Notes: a model not told the origin generated them from the letters alone. 64,000 bases of DNA from an uncultured Prevotellaceae bacterium (GCA_947166305.1 CAMVDV010000006.1:1-64000), one strand, 5' to 3'; numbered from the stretch's first letter, positions 1 to 8,316 are shown. A program made the numbers and translations.

Positions 1-1582
1 AGTGGTCAACACCTTGATAAACATTATCTGGTTTTTCCTTATTCGGAAATCCGAGGTCTTCGCCCAAGGTATTCTCTATGAGCTTACGAGTACGGGCAAC
101 AATCAGTTTGTCTGTTAGGTTGAAAAACTTTGGAGGAAGTAGAGATATAAACGAGCCTATAGTGCGGTCTGGGTCGCTGCACCATTGTGTATATTTACGC
201 TGGCTGTCGGCAAAGAGATTTCTCAGAGACTCAATATTGAAGTCTTCCGTATCAAATGCTGCATCATTACCATGGCCAATAAGATTGAATTGCCCTTTTA
301 CGTCATTCAATCCAGTATTGATAGGCGTTGCAGAGAGCATTAGCACTTTTACATCACGCCCACTATCTGGGTCTTGGCTCTGAATAAGGTTCAATAAAAG
401 GTCTTGATAACGTCCAGACTTCTCATTACGCAGGTTGTGGCTCTCATCAATGACAATCAGCACTTTCTTCCGCGACTGTAGCCAACTAAGCGGTGCGTCA
501 TCGTAAGCATTCTGTAAACGTTCATTTTGAAGGTCTGTGTGGAAACGAACGATATAATCGAACTCGTCTTTGTCGAAACGAGAACCGTGACGCTTTAAGT
601 ATTGAGTCCAATTCTGCTCCAGTTTCTTCGGACAAAGCAAGACCGTGACGTAGTTTTGCGTCTGGAAATATTTTATCACCGCCAATGCAGAGAATGTCTT
701 TCCCAAACCTACAGCATCGGCTAGAATAGCTCCATTATACTTTCGGAGCATCTTGATAAGGGAGATGACACCCTGCTGTTGGTACTTGAACAAAGTCTTC
801 CAGATTTCGCTCGTCTGGAGAAGTGACATATCCTGTCGATGCTCAATAGAACCATCCAATTCAATGTCAGAATTGAATAGTTCAAAGAGAATCTTGTAAT
901 AAATCTCTTCGGGAGTATAACGACGGAAATAGTCGTCAATCTTTTTGATGAAGTAGTCTTTTACGCTTATCTTTTCAGACTTCAGATTTGACGAATCTGA
1001 AGGGATTTGTTCAGCTGCCATCTTCCAGATGTCCTCGAACCAAGAACAAACTTCCTTGTAATCCTTGTCACTCAGTTTTACAGGGTCGCCCATAGTCAAT
1101 TCTATGTTCGACGTAGCTTTCAGACCCAATCCTGCATCTGTAAGGTTACTGCTGCCAGTCAAATAGAAGCTGTCATTCTTGGGATTGTTGTTCTTGAACA
1201 TGTATGCCTTGGCATGACAGAAGGCATTGACAATGGCTTTTATCTGCACGGTATTTCGCTGCAAGAAAGCTTTTGCATCACGTGCATACTCATCTAGGTT
1301 AATGGTTGTTTCTATACCCATGTCACCATTCAGCAGGTCAATGATATGGTTCTTATCTTCTTCTTGCATCACCATTTCTGACGATACGATACGGAACATA
1401 TCTTCTTCGGGCAGTTCATGATAGAGTTTGCTGAGAGCCCGGATGGTGAAATAGCCAGTAACAATATCCATGTTACCAACTTGTTCTGATGGCTTACCAG
1501 AGAATTCATTGATGAAGTCCCATACAGTAACGATGTTGAAACCTGAGTCGGGATATCTGTTTGTCTTGTTGTCTATGAGCAT
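1..1582 (-). CDS. PLD-nuclease/SNF2-type helicase, 3' end cut by window edge
   Basis: This open frame runs off the left edge, so about 527 N-terminal residues are visible. An N-terminal phospholipase-D-like part has HAK at residues 123-125 followed by GSSNLTDAG, the usual HxK...GS.N pattern. It is followed by a superfamily 2 helicase core: Walker A AVGLGKT near 295, the DESH box at 379 and SATPIN near 415. The start at 1582 is fixed by an in-frame stop four codons upstream. Proteins joining a PLD nuclease to a SNF2-like motor are typical of restriction and anti-phage loci; the role here is inferred. The gene lies downstream of a hairpin and a likely invertible promoter next to a tyrosine recombinase. 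The helicase C-terminal half is outside the window, so its integrity cannot be judged. Confidence 0.85.
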   Translation of the reverse strand, partial: MLIDNKTNRYPDSGFNIVTVWDFINEFSGKPSEQVGNMDIVTGYFTIRALSKLYHELPEEDMFRIVSSEMVMQEEDKNHIIDLLNGDMGIETTINLDEYARDAKAFLQRNTVQIKAIVNAFCHAKAYMFKNNNPKNDSFYLTGSSNLTDAGLGLKATSNIELTMGDPVKLSDKDYKEVCSWFEDIWKMAAEQIPSDSSNLKSEKISVKDYFIKKIDDYFRRYTPEEIYYKILFELFNSDIELDGSIEHRQDMSLLQTSEIWKTLFKYQQQGVISLIKMLRKYNGAILADAVGLGKTFSALAVIKYFQTQNYVTVLLCPKKLEQNWTQYLKRHGSRFDKDEFDYIVRFHTDLQNERLQNAYDDAPLSWLQSRKKVLIVIDESHNLRNEKSGRYQDLLLNLIQSQDPDSGRDVKVLMLSATPINTGLNDVKGQFNLIGHGNDAAFDTEDFNIESLRNLFADSQRKYTQWCSDPDRTIGSFISLLPPKFFNLTDKLIVARTRKLIENTLGEDLGFPNKEKPDNVYQGVDH

Positions 1583-1598
1583 ACTGCGATGTTATGAA

Positions 1599-1661
1599 AA
1601 AACTCCCAACATAGTGTCTCGACAGGTGACCAAACCTTTTGTTACACTACGAGGGAGTTTT
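1599..1661 (-). terminator. Hairpin with T-run just upstream of the helicase gene
   Basis: Arms 1599-1617 and 1644-1661 pair as AAAACTCCC...GGGAGTTTT with a continuation toward AGTGT/ACACT. Read on the minus strand the second arm runs into TTTTTT 15 bases before the helicase ATG. It looks like an intrinsic terminator or attenuator in the helicase leader. The 26-base loop holds a second small pairing, GGTGACC/GGTCACC-like. It could block read-through from the recombinase gene, or it could be a conditional leader; the sequence does not decide. Confidence 0.55.
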
Positions 1662-1744
1662 ATTATGTCTTTTGCCTATTGGCATTATGGGTCTTTGTCG
1701 AGCAAAATCCATTCGTCTCTTTCCAAGAGACGGATATTTGGGTA

Positions 1745-1752
1745 CAAAGTTA
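1745..1752 (-). promoter_or_regulatory. Bacteroidetes -7 box inside the invertible segment
   Basis: On the minus strand the sequence is TAACTTTG, an exact match to TAnnTTTG. Transcription would start near 1738 and run left through the inner repeat and a leader of about 155 bases into the helicase gene. No clear -33 TTTG was found. In the other orientation it would fire into the 3' end of the recombinase gene. Confidence 0.55.
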
Positions 1753-1803
1753 CTATTTTTCGGGCAGATTCCACCTTATTATATAATAAAAGTGGTTTTA
1801 GAG

Positions 1804-1820
1804 AAGTCATTTTTTGACTT
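1804..1820. terminator. Small hairpin AAGTCA-TTTTT-TGACTT
   Basis: A six-base-pair stem with a five-base loop lies inside the invertible segment and is followed by TTGTTT on the plus strand. It may act as a weak terminator or simply be part of the recombination region. Confidence 0.3.
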
Positions 1821-1931
1821 TGTTTAGCATTTTGAAAGCGAAATGGCTCTCAAATAGCGTACAAACACGGAAATCTATTGTCTCTACGTCTCTTGGAAAG
1901 AGATTGAGAATTTTGCTAAACAAATCTCAAT

Positions 1932-3128
1932 CTACAGCAATCCCAATATCATCTTGTTTGCCTTGTCAACCACCGACGTTTCCAAAGAAGCGAGGTATAT
2001 TTGTGTTGTCGCCTCGGAGTCGTGTCCCATTCCTTCGCTAATTACTGACAGAGGAACATTCTTTGCCTTGGCAGCACTCGCCCATGAATGACGAGCCACA
2101 TACATGGTGAGTGGTCTTTGGAGTTTCAGCATTGTGGATAGCTCTTTCAGACGATAGTTGACCAGATGCAGGGCATTGTCATATTGCCTCCGCTCATTGC
2201 CTTGCTCTTTGATGATAGGGAGAAGAAAGTCTGTTTGATTTTCCGGGTATTTAGCGACTATCTCAGCCATACACTTCTCCCATTTGATGGTCAGTTCCTG
2301 ACCTGTCTTTCGTCTTCGATAGGTCAGAATGCCGTTTTGTAGTTCTGTCTTTCTGAGGTATGCCATATCCACAAAAGACATGCCTCTTGTGTAAAAGCTG
2401 AACATAAACATATCACGTGCAAAGTCCAATGTTGGTTTCATGGATAAGTCCAACTCCTTCAGGGCTTTGATGGCCTTGATTGGTATAGCTCGTTTCACCG
2501 TCTTATCCACTCCTGTATAGACGTGACGGAATGGATAGTTCTGAACCGTCAATCCTTTCTCCACAGCTCGATTAAAGACCGCTCGAAGATTACGCATATA
2601 GAACGAAATGGTGTTCATGCGTACCTCTCTGGTTTTCAAGTAAGCTTCATACATGAGCATCATGTCAGATGTGATACCATCGAGTGGCACATCCTGCTCA
2701 TCTCGAAAAGCCATGAAACTTTTGAGTGTAGCCGTATATGTCTCTGAAGTTCGGACTTTACCCAACTGTTTCAGTTGAGCTATGACACCATGCATAAAGG
2801 TAAAGAGGGAGGACTCCTTGGTCAGTTTATGGAACATGGTGATCACGTCGTCCGCCGTGAAGCGACGACGCTCCGTTTCCAACGAGCGGACAACCTTTTC
2901 CAGACGAGCCACATCCCATGCCAGACGCTCTTGAATACCTGACAAGAGGTTGGAACGGTTACCATTTACGATAACGCTTTCCGACTCTGCATCCCATTCC
3001 TCTGCAAAGACCTTATAATCAGTATTCAACTGACGGACTACCCGGTTGTGGATAATCTGGAAATAGAGACCTCCCTCCTTGCCATCCACTGTGGATGGTC
3101 TGAACTTTACCTTTATTGATGTCATCAT
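1932..3128 (-). CDS. Tyrosine recombinase, invertase-type (Tsr-like)
   Basis: This 398-residue protein has an N-terminal arm and SAM-like region and a C-terminal catalytic domain. The catalytic signature is visible: Arg in FYTRGMSF (about 245), His-x-x-Arg in ARHSW (about 347), GHDSE, and Tyr in TQIYLAS (about 377). The N-terminus MMTSIKVKFRPSTV is of the kind found in Bacteroidales recombinases that sit beside invertible promoters. Either of the two adjacent Met codons could be the start. Its stop is 14 bases from the inverted repeats at 1701-1917, which argues that it is a local invertase rather than the integrase of the element; a second recombinase is present at 8535-9680. It may nevertheless take part in element transfer. 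Confidence 0.88.
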   Translation of the reverse strand: MMTSIKVKFRPSTVDGKEGGLYFQIIHNRVVRQLNTDYKVFAEEWDAESESVIVNGNRSNLLSGIQERLAWDVARLEKVVRSLETERRRFTADDVITMFHKLTKESSLFTFMHGVIAQLKQLGKVRTSETYTATLKSFMAFRDEQDVPLDGITSDMMLMYEAYLKTREVRMNTISFYMRNLRAVFNRAVEKGLTVQNYPFRHVYTGVDKTVKRAIPIKAIKALKELDLSMKPTLDFARDMFMFSFYTRGMSFVDMAYLRKTELQNGILTYRRRKTGQELTIKWEKCMAEIVAKYPENQTDFLLPIIKEQGNERRQYDNALHLVNYRLKELSTMLKLQRPLTMYVARHSWASAAKAKNVPLSVISEGMGHDSEATTQIYLASLETSVVDKANKMILGLL

Positions 3129-3144
3129 ATGCGTTAATTAGTTA

Positions 3145-3681
3145 TCATGCTATCCACTTGAAGTACACATAGAAAGCTATCTCTATTGCAAGCGTTATGA
3201 TTGAAAGAAGGGATAGTGAACCGACAACGTAGAACAGTTTCGTGGAAATCCATACGCCCTCGTTGTTCTTCACAATGTTCGTGAGTCGTTGGCTCTGCTT
3301 CTGCCAACTCTCTTCCTGCTGTTTGTGGTGGTCGTCAAGTGTCTGTTTCTCCTGTCCCAGCCATTGGGTGTGACTGTCATGGAGCTGTTTCAGGCTTTCG
3401 TCATCAAGCCTCGTTTTGACTGGTGTCTGTTGTGCCTGGACGATGGCACCGCAAATGCCTGTGATGGCATTCTCTGCGCTTTGGGTTGCAGCATTGAGAC
3501 CATTCTGTGTCGTTACACTACTTTCCTTCGCTTCTTTAATTGCTTCAAGCAATTTCTGCAACAGGGCAAGTGCCTCCTTGATCTGCTCCAAGGTGGCATC
3601 GAAGCGGTTCTGCTCTTTCTCCTTTTCCTCGTCATCCTTGATGGACTGCACGAGATTATTGTATTTGTCTTTTTGTGACAT
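3145..3681 (-). CDS. Coiled-coil protein with C-terminal membrane anchor
   Basis: The 178-residue product is rich in Glu, Gln and Lys over residues 1-140 (for example KLLEAIKEAKE) and is predicted to form coiled coil. A single hydrophobic segment, LFYVVGSLSLLSIITLAIEI, lies near the C-terminus. It follows the relaxase gene by 36 bases and precedes the recombinase by 16, so it is probably cotranscribed with the mob genes. Small proteins of this kind are often found behind relaxase genes in Bacteroides mobilizable elements; no biochemical function is known to me. It could assist coupling of the relaxosome to the membrane, but that is a guess. Confidence 0.75.
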   Translation of the reverse strand: MSQKDKYNNLVQSIKDDEEKEKEQNRFDATLEQIKEALALLQKLLEAIKEAKESSVTTQNGLNAATQSAENAITGICGAIVQAQQTPVKTRLDDESLKQLHDSHTQWLGQEKQTLDDHHKQQEESWQKQSQRLTNIVKNNEGVWISTKLFYVVGSLSLLSIITLAIEIAFYVYFKWIA

Positions 3682-3717
3682 ATTTTTGGTATTACTTGTG
3701 TTGATAATCTGTTTACA

Positions 3718-4950
3718 TTACTTACCTCGTTTCCATCTTCTGACAATCGGCTTGCAGAGCCAGTTGGCCATCTTGGCACAGCGTCTTGCCCATTCCAGTT
3801 CGTCTTCATCCTTGTCTTTTCCCCAACCAGTGCCAGTTCCGCCACCGCCTCCATAAGATTCGGACATAGCTGTGGCAGCATCGACGTAGTTCAGGAAAAG
3901 TAGCATGGCGACTTTCAGGATGTCCTCATGTGGGGCATTGCTGTTGTCAGGAACTTCAATCTTGCTGTCAAGTTCCCTGTAAACTCTTTCGGGGATGCTG
4001 AGTTGTACCCGCTCGCCATCGATAAGGAATACCTGTCGGTAGTCGTTGTTTGTGGCAGACGGTTTGGCTTGTGAGGATGATGCCTGTGCCGTTGACAGTC
4101 TATCCGTGGTTGGCTTCTTACTGTCCAAGGACTTTGGTGTTTGTACAGCCATCGGCTTCTGAATGGGATGCAGTTTCCTCCATGTGTCCTCTATCTTTGA
4201 TGGCATAAGGTTTCGCCCTTTGCCGAGGTCAGATGACTTATAAGAGGAATTGCCCATCTTGATGGAATAGCCTCTGACCACGTTCTCCTTGTCACGCTGT
4301 ATCTTGACCTTATAGCCTCGCTTGGTCAGCATGGTTTCGTAATACGTCCAGCCGAAGCTTGGCATGGATTTGAGTATATCCATACAGTCATTGGTTATCT
4401 GTTGGAGGTGTTCTTCCCGTATCTCCATCGGGTCCTTCCAGCCGTGGCGTTGATTGATGGTGTGGGCAGCTGCTACAGCCCGCTCGCCGATGAAGTGGCA
4501 GTCATTGATGTTGCCGTCCTTGTCGATACGGTTCACCACCAGATGCAGGTGGGGAATCCCAGATTTGGCATCATAGTGGAGTGCAGCGAAGTACTGTGAG
4601 TTCTTGATGACCGTCGGGACAAGATTCTTGTGCTTGCCGTCTGGTGTCTTGGTCACCTGGTCAAGTTCATCTACAAACTCCTCAGTGAAACGTTGCCAGT
4701 CATCAAGAGTCCATCCATCACTCTCGTTCATGGATGGGGAAACCTCGATGCGTATGGATGTTTTGTCTATGGGCTTCCGTGCGAACTTCTGCTTGAAACG
4801 GTTCATGTGGAGCACCATTTCATCCCACATGCCCATCGGGGGAAGGTCTTCTGTCAAGAGGTTTACCTTCACGATGTCGGCACGGAAGTCTTTCGTGGCA
4901 TAGTTGGTCATGGCCTGACCATGCGCTATGGGTCTTGCAGTTGCTATCAT
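3718..4950 (-). CDS. mobB: MOBP-type relaxase (mobilization protein B)
   Basis: The 410-residue protein nicks DNA at an origin of transfer and leads the strand into the recipient. The HUH motif is clear: HYDAKSGIPHLHLVVNRID near residues 145-163, with the two motif histidines in HLHL. Tyrosines in the first 30 residues are candidates for the nucleophile (NYATKDF). The C-terminal third is low in complexity (SQAKPSATN; a GGGGGTGTG run) and ends in basic residues. I chose Met at 4950 because a strong GGAGGA lies seven bases upstream, unusual in this phylum, and the longer frame (4965) would overlap mobA. It sits in a mobA-mobB-coiled-coil operon. Confidence 0.92.
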   Translation of the reverse strand: MIATARPIAHGQAMTNYATKDFRADIVKVNLLTEDLPPMGMWDEMVLHMNRFKQKFARKPIDKTSIRIEVSPSMNESDGWTLDDWQRFTEEFVDELDQVTKTPDGKHKNLVPTVIKNSQYFAALHYDAKSGIPHLHLVVNRIDKDGNINDCHFIGERAVAAAHTINQRHGWKDPMEIREEHLQQITNDCMDILKSMPSFGWTYYETMLTKRGYKVKIQRDKENVVRGYSIKMGNSSYKSSDLGKGRNLMPSKIEDTWRKLHPIQKPMAVQTPKSLDSKKPTTDRLSTAQASSSQAKPSATNNDYRQVFLIDGERVQLSIPERVYRELDSKIEVPDNSNAPHEDILKVAMLLFLNYVDAATAMSESYGGGGGTGTGWGKDKDEDELEWARRCAKMANWLCKPIVRRWKRGK

Positions 4951-4954
4951 AGTC

Positions 4955-5332
4955 CTATCCTCCAAAGTTTTCCTTAATGGTGTCCCAGTGCTGGATGAGG
5001 TAGTTCACGCCCTCTATCCATGCGGTCATGATTCGCTCGTTCCTGAAGTACCGCTTCCTCACCTTCTGAGGCAGTCCGTGAAGGGCATTGCGGATGCCGA
5101 CGAGTTCCGACCTTGCAGCGGAGAGACTTTTCAAGGCTTCCTCCTGTTCCTCGGTCATCAGCTGCTTAGGCTGGTGTCCAAGGACCGCATCATGGACATA
5201 GTTGCTTTTGTGCATTCCGCACTTGTTGGCATTGGTTACAATCTGGTTGTATTCTTCTTCCGTGAAGCGGACATCAATGTGGTGTCCCTTGTTCTGCCTC
5301 TTTTCTGAGGTCTTTGATTTTGTCTTAATCAT
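4955..5332 (-). CDS. mobA: Relaxosome accessory protein (MobA/MobC type)
   Basis: This basic 125-residue protein has a ribbon-helix-helix start (HHIDVRFTEEEYNQIVTNAN) and then the region LSAARSELVGIRNALHGLP common in Bacteroides MobA/MobC proteins. Such proteins bind the origin of transfer and help the relaxase. The gene stops four bases before the mobB start, so translation is likely coupled. The upstream intergenic stretch (5333-5508) is the natural place for its binding site. Confidence 0.88.
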   Translation of the reverse strand: MIKTKSKTSEKRQNKGHHIDVRFTEEEYNQIVTNANKCGMHKSNYVHDAVLGHQPKQLMTEEQEEALKSLSAARSELVGIRNALHGLPQKVRKRYFRNERIMTAWIEGVNYLIQHWDTIKENFGG

Positions 5333-5508
5333 AATTACTCAATGATTCTTTTAGTTGGGTTATAAATGTAATACTATCGAGAGATTGAAGTAAAAGCCTT
5401 GGACAGCCCGGTGCGAGCCTGCGAGCGGCGCAAGAATCCAGTGGAAGGACAGTGCAGCGGAGCAAATCTGTCAGACATTGGGACTTCTTGTTTAGACCTC
5501 AGAAAAAA
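5333..5508. other. Probable origin of transfer region
   Basis: This gap of 176 bases lies directly upstream of mobA, where mobilizable Bacteroides elements commonly keep oriT. It is partly GC-rich (GTGCGAGCCTGCGAGCGG at about 5410-5427) between AT-rich flanks. I could not identify a nic consensus, so the call rests on position alone. Confidence 0.35.
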
Positions 5509-6345
5509 TCACACTTCTTCGGGCTTGTCCGTGGCATTAGCCTTCTGTCTGTCGCTGCCATACTGTGGGCTTTCGGTACTATCGGCTGCTTCCGCAACTG
5601 TTGCACTGGGAATTGACGAGACAAGTTGATTTGTCAAGCCTTCATCATCAGGGATGCCCTCTGGATTGGTAGGTATGGCAGGAGTGTCGTCTAATACGAC
5701 ATCATTTGATTTGCTATATGGCTCATCGGCTTCTGGCAGCAGGTGGGCATAGTGCTCGTCAAGTTGCTCCAAATAGTCCTCTGTCAGCTGTTCGTCCTCT
5801 CCGTGTGGAGGTAAAATATTCTCTTCCCTTTCATCGGTGTAGGCATCAGCCACAGATGGAACGGGATTGGATGAGATCGGCGATTGAGGATGGCCGGTGC
5901 AATTAAGGATTGAATATGTCGGGTTGACATTACCTTGGACAGCCAGTTTTATGGTGACTGAATTGCGTTGATAATGTGGATTCTTTATGGGAACATCACG
6001 CTCGTCTACGAACCAGAACGCCAGACAGTGGATGGTGTGGATGGTCGTACGGTTATTGGCGACGGATGTGAGAATCCCCACCTCATTGAAGAGGTCAATC
6101 ATCTTCTGTGCAGTCTTTCGGTCACAGTGCCAGAGTTCGGCGAGTTCCACTTTCGATATGGCAAACTGACCGATACCGAGGTCAGCTGAGAAGTTCTTCT
6201 TCTCATAATGGAATGGCTCTATTGCCGCCAAAGAGAGACACGTATCAAGGGCTTTCATGCGGTGGAAGCCTTGGTTGTCATCTTTGAGGAAATCAAGCTG
6301 CTCCCTGGTCAGCAGGATTCCGTACTTTACGTTTTTGCACTTCAT
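5509..6345 (-). CDS. Winged-helix-like protein with acidic tail, mobile-element type
   Basis: The 278-residue product begins MKCKNVKYGILLTREQLDFL. Residues about 40-110 look like a winged helix (ISKVELAELWHCDRKTAQKMIDLFNEVGILTSV). The second half is acidic and disordered (EREENILPPHGEDEQLTEDY). Proteins of this sort lie next to mob genes in Bacteroidales mobilizable elements and may regulate transfer or replication; I do not know a demonstrated function. A longer frame to 6390 exists, but the Met at 6345 begins the conserved-looking part. It ends 176 bases upstream of mobA. Confidence 0.75.
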   Translation of the reverse strand: MKCKNVKYGILLTREQLDFLKDDNQGFHRMKALDTCLSLAAIEPFHYEKKNFSADLGIGQFAISKVELAELWHCDRKTAQKMIDLFNEVGILTSVANNRTTIHTIHCLAFWFVDERDVPIKNPHYQRNSVTIKLAVQGNVNPTYSILNCTGHPQSPISSNPVPSVADAYTDEREENILPPHGEDEQLTEDYLEQLDEHYAHLLPEADEPYSKSNDVVLDDTPAIPTNPEGIPDDEGLTNQLVSSIPSATVAEAADSTESPQYGSDRQKANATDKPEEV

Positions 6346-6440
6346 TGTTTCTTTTGTTTGTGGTGAGGGCTGGCATTGGTCAGCCCCCACCGTTGTTAAT
6401 AATGTGATTTGAATTTGATTTGAATTGGACTTAAAAAGGG

Positions 6441-6845
6441 TTACGTCGGAACGGCATCAGTTTCTTCCTGCCAGTCATGCTTGTCCGGCTTACGTTTGTG
6501 GGAGGCAAGAATGGCAGCGTTCTCCTCGTCCGCTGTCAGCGGGACGGCATTCCTGCGTGTGGTCTCCAGCCACTTGTCAAGCTCGTCCTGATACAGGATC
6601 CATCTTCTGCCAGGCTTGGTGGCAGGGATAGTACCATCCTCCAGTTTCATGTACATGGTTCCCCTGGGGATGTGCGTGTACTCGATGGCCTCATCCACAG
6701 TCATTGGCTTGTGGCGGTTCTCCTTTACTGGTTTACTACTCTCTGCCTGCTGTCTGGTCAGCATGGCTCTCATGCCCATCACCTCATCCCGAAGCTGGGC
6801 GACGACCTGCGGGAGGTCGTTGAATGTCAAATTCTCGTTTTGCAT
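6441..6845 (-). CDS. Excisionase-family HTH protein
   Basis: The 134-residue protein has a short leucine-rich N-terminus and an HTH_17/MerR-like DNA-binding domain at about residues 48-95 (MTVDEAIEYTHIPRGTMYMKL...GRRWILYQDELDKWL). Such proteins bend att-site DNA or regulate excision in Bacteroides mobile elements. It is preceded by a regulatory block of 75 bases that is repeated upstream of the recombinase at 8535-9680, suggesting the two genes are coregulated. Confidence 0.82.
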   Translation of the reverse strand: MQNENLTFNDLPQVVAQLRDEVMGMRAMLTRQQAESSKPVKENRHKPMTVDEAIEYTHIPRGTMYMKLEDGTIPATKPGRRWILYQDELDKWLETTRRNAVPLTADEENAAILASHKRKPDKHDWQEETDAVPT

Positions 6846-6868
6846 AACTTATCACTATTTTGGTGAAT

Positions 6869-6944
6869 CGGCTGCAAAGGAACTCAATGATGCCATGCTG
6901 ATTCCGATTATTCACGATAATCCACGAATAATCATGTCAACATG
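6869..6944 (-). promoter_or_regulatory. Regulatory block, copy 1 (upstream of excisionase gene)
   Basis: This block of about 75 bases is nearly identical to 9725-9799. It includes TTCCTTTG on the minus strand at 6875-6882, one base off the TAnnTTTG promoter box, and behind it iterated GATTATT/AATAATC half-sites that look like operators. Confidence 0.65.
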
Positions 6945-7053
6945 AAATAATTGGGAAAAATATGGGCTACAAGGGGAATAATGATAGGGGAAAAGGTAAA
7001 AATAGAACTTGCGGCAAGGCTTATTGGTGCTCCCGACAGAAGATTACAAAACA

Positions 7054-7101
7054 GATAGTGGGCGAAAGCTGATGCTATTGCATCGGTTTTCGCCCGCTAT
7101 C
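7054..7101 (+). ncRNA. Strong RNA hairpin of unknown role
   Basis: Bases 7054-7075 pair with 7080-7101 around a TATT loop. As plus-strand RNA all 22 positions pair, three of them as G-U; on the minus strand those three would be A-C clashes. This points to a plus-strand transcript. The surrounding gap (6846-7310) has no gene. It could be a small RNA, an attenuator or a folded single-stranded DNA site used in recombination or transfer. Confidence 0.45.
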
Positions 7102-7250
7102 GGGGGAATTGTCAAAGAAAGATGTGGAGGGGTATTAAAAATGAGTTCTTTCCCAAGTGTGGAATTTGTGCCTGTTATGGAAAAAGTTCAACCAACGGGA
7201 ATATAATGAATATGCGTGAAATCGTTATTTTAGACTCATGCATCTTTTGC

Positions 7251-7301
7251 TTAAAAATCAGCGAAAACGAGAAAATATTTTTGAATTTCGCTGATTTTTA
7301 A
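7251..7301. terminator. Bidirectional terminator after the membrane-protein gene
   Basis: A perfect stem of 16 base pairs (7251-7266 with 7286-7301, TTAAAAATCAGCGAAA) has A/T runs on both sides. It lies ten bases past the stop of the minus-strand gene at 7311. Confidence 0.75.
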
Positions 7302-7310
7302 ACATAAAAT

Positions 7311-8225
7311 CTACTCAAAATGGAAGTGATAGTCACCCTTGTCCGGCTCGTCTATTACGATATTTCCTGTATCAGGCTGGAACTTGAAATTGCGGATGCT
7401 GTCCTGCTCGATGTCTCTCATCACGTCAGGGAACATACGCTTGATGAAGTCTGCACGGACACGTCCCGTATAGTCTTTCTTGCTGCCCAGTCTCTCGGCT
7501 ATATTCCAGACGAAGTGCCGTAGGTCAAGGGTGGTAAGAGGGGACTTCAATCTGATTGGCACAGGAATATGCTGCCAGTCATCGGCCCACTTCCTGATTG
7601 CATCACAGAGTTTTTCCAATTCATCATTATCATAGACATATGGTGACATGATATGGGTCACATATTCCATGATGGCATCAATGGTGTTCTGTCGCCTTTG
7701 TTCCTGCTCGCGCTGATATTCCTTGCAGCGTTGGGCATATAGGTCGGGCTGCTCTGTACTCGTCTCTGTCGTATCAGAAACCTCCTTAGTAGGTTCTGCC
7801 GAATCGGAAATCTCTATCGTAGGTTCTTGCAATTCTTCTGACAAGGGCTCTTGTGCAGATTCTGTTTGAGGTAGAACTTCTGCCAGACATTCATGAACTT
7901 GTTCAAAACTCATGTTGTCCGTTGAATCTTCTGTTACTGCTTCCGCTTCTTGGTCGGTCAGGAATATGGTTCCTTCGTGTTGCCCGTTCTGCAATCTAAG
8001 TGGCATTTCTGCCAATACGGACTGGAATAGATAATAGACTGTCCCCAGTAATCCGCTGGAGATTACAAAGGTTACGAACTTGGCAAAGTTGTCTTGTCCG
8101 AAGTCGTTGCCCACCTTCAATGACACGAAGAGGGAGATGGTGAGAATGACCAAACCTGGGCATCCCCACACAAGGCAGTAGTCTCTTACTGTCATGTTTT
8201 CTGTCTTGCATTTTACGCTGTTCAT
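7311..8225 (-). CDS. Membrane protein with long cytoplasmic tail, mobile-element type
   Basis: The 304-residue protein has two N-terminal membrane segments (LVILTISLFVSL and FVTFVISSGLLGTVYYLF). An acidic linker rich in Thr, Ser and Glu follows (residues about 95-160). The soluble C-terminal region, from about 165, includes QRRQNTIDAIMEYV and ADFIKRMFPDVMRDIEQDS. No catalytic motif is apparent and I do not recognise the family by function. A TAACTTTG promoter lies at 8309-8316, and a strong terminator follows, so it is probably a single-gene unit within the element. Confidence 0.7.
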   Translation of the reverse strand: MNSVKCKTENMTVRDYCLVWGCPGLVILTISLFVSLKVGNDFGQDNFAKFVTFVISSGLLGTVYYLFQSVLAEMPLRLQNGQHEGTIFLTDQEAEAVTEDSTDNMSFEQVHECLAEVLPQTESAQEPLSEELQEPTIEISDSAEPTKEVSDTTETSTEQPDLYAQRCKEYQREQEQRRQNTIDAIMEYVTHIMSPYVYDNDELEKLCDAIRKWADDWQHIPVPIRLKSPLTTLDLRHFVWNIAERLGSKKDYTGRVRADFIKRMFPDVMRDIEQDSIRNFKFQPDTGNIVIDEPDKGDYHFHFE

Positions 8226-8308
8226 CTTTCTTGTTCCTTTTATTTTATTGATTTGTACATTTCGGAATTGTCGGTATCTGCCAGAACTCGGCTATGCGAT
8301 TTCCGATG

Positions 8309-8316
8309 CAAAGTTA
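8309..8316 (-). promoter_or_regulatory. Promoter -7 box for the membrane-protein gene
   Basis: TAACTTTG on the minus strand matches TAnnTTTG exactly. The following CCGATTATTCCC (8319-8330) resembles the operator part of the repeated blocks at 6869 and 9725. The remainder of 8226-8534 holds nothing else that I recognise. Confidence 0.6.

Larger units (their letters stand above)
1701..1917. repeat. Inverted repeats bounding a likely invertible promoter segment
   Basis: A 17-base sequence, TCTCTTTCCAAGAGACG, at 1716-1732 recurs as its exact reverse complement at 1887-1903. Further out on both sides AGCAAAAT (1701-1708) and ATTTTGCT (1910-1917) also match. Each copy is itself a dyad (CTCTT-TCC-AAGAG), the usual form of a tyrosine recombinase crossover site. 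The enclosed 154 bases carry a promoter and the palindrome TTATTATATAATAA (1776-1789). The right repeat ends 14 bases past the stop of a recombinase gene. Inversion of the segment is inferred; only one orientation is seen. Confidence 0.7.

Noticed and set aside
1470-2041. Short plus-strand frames across the invertible region
   Set aside because: They cross the inverted repeats and the ends of two well-supported minus-strand genes and show no domain.
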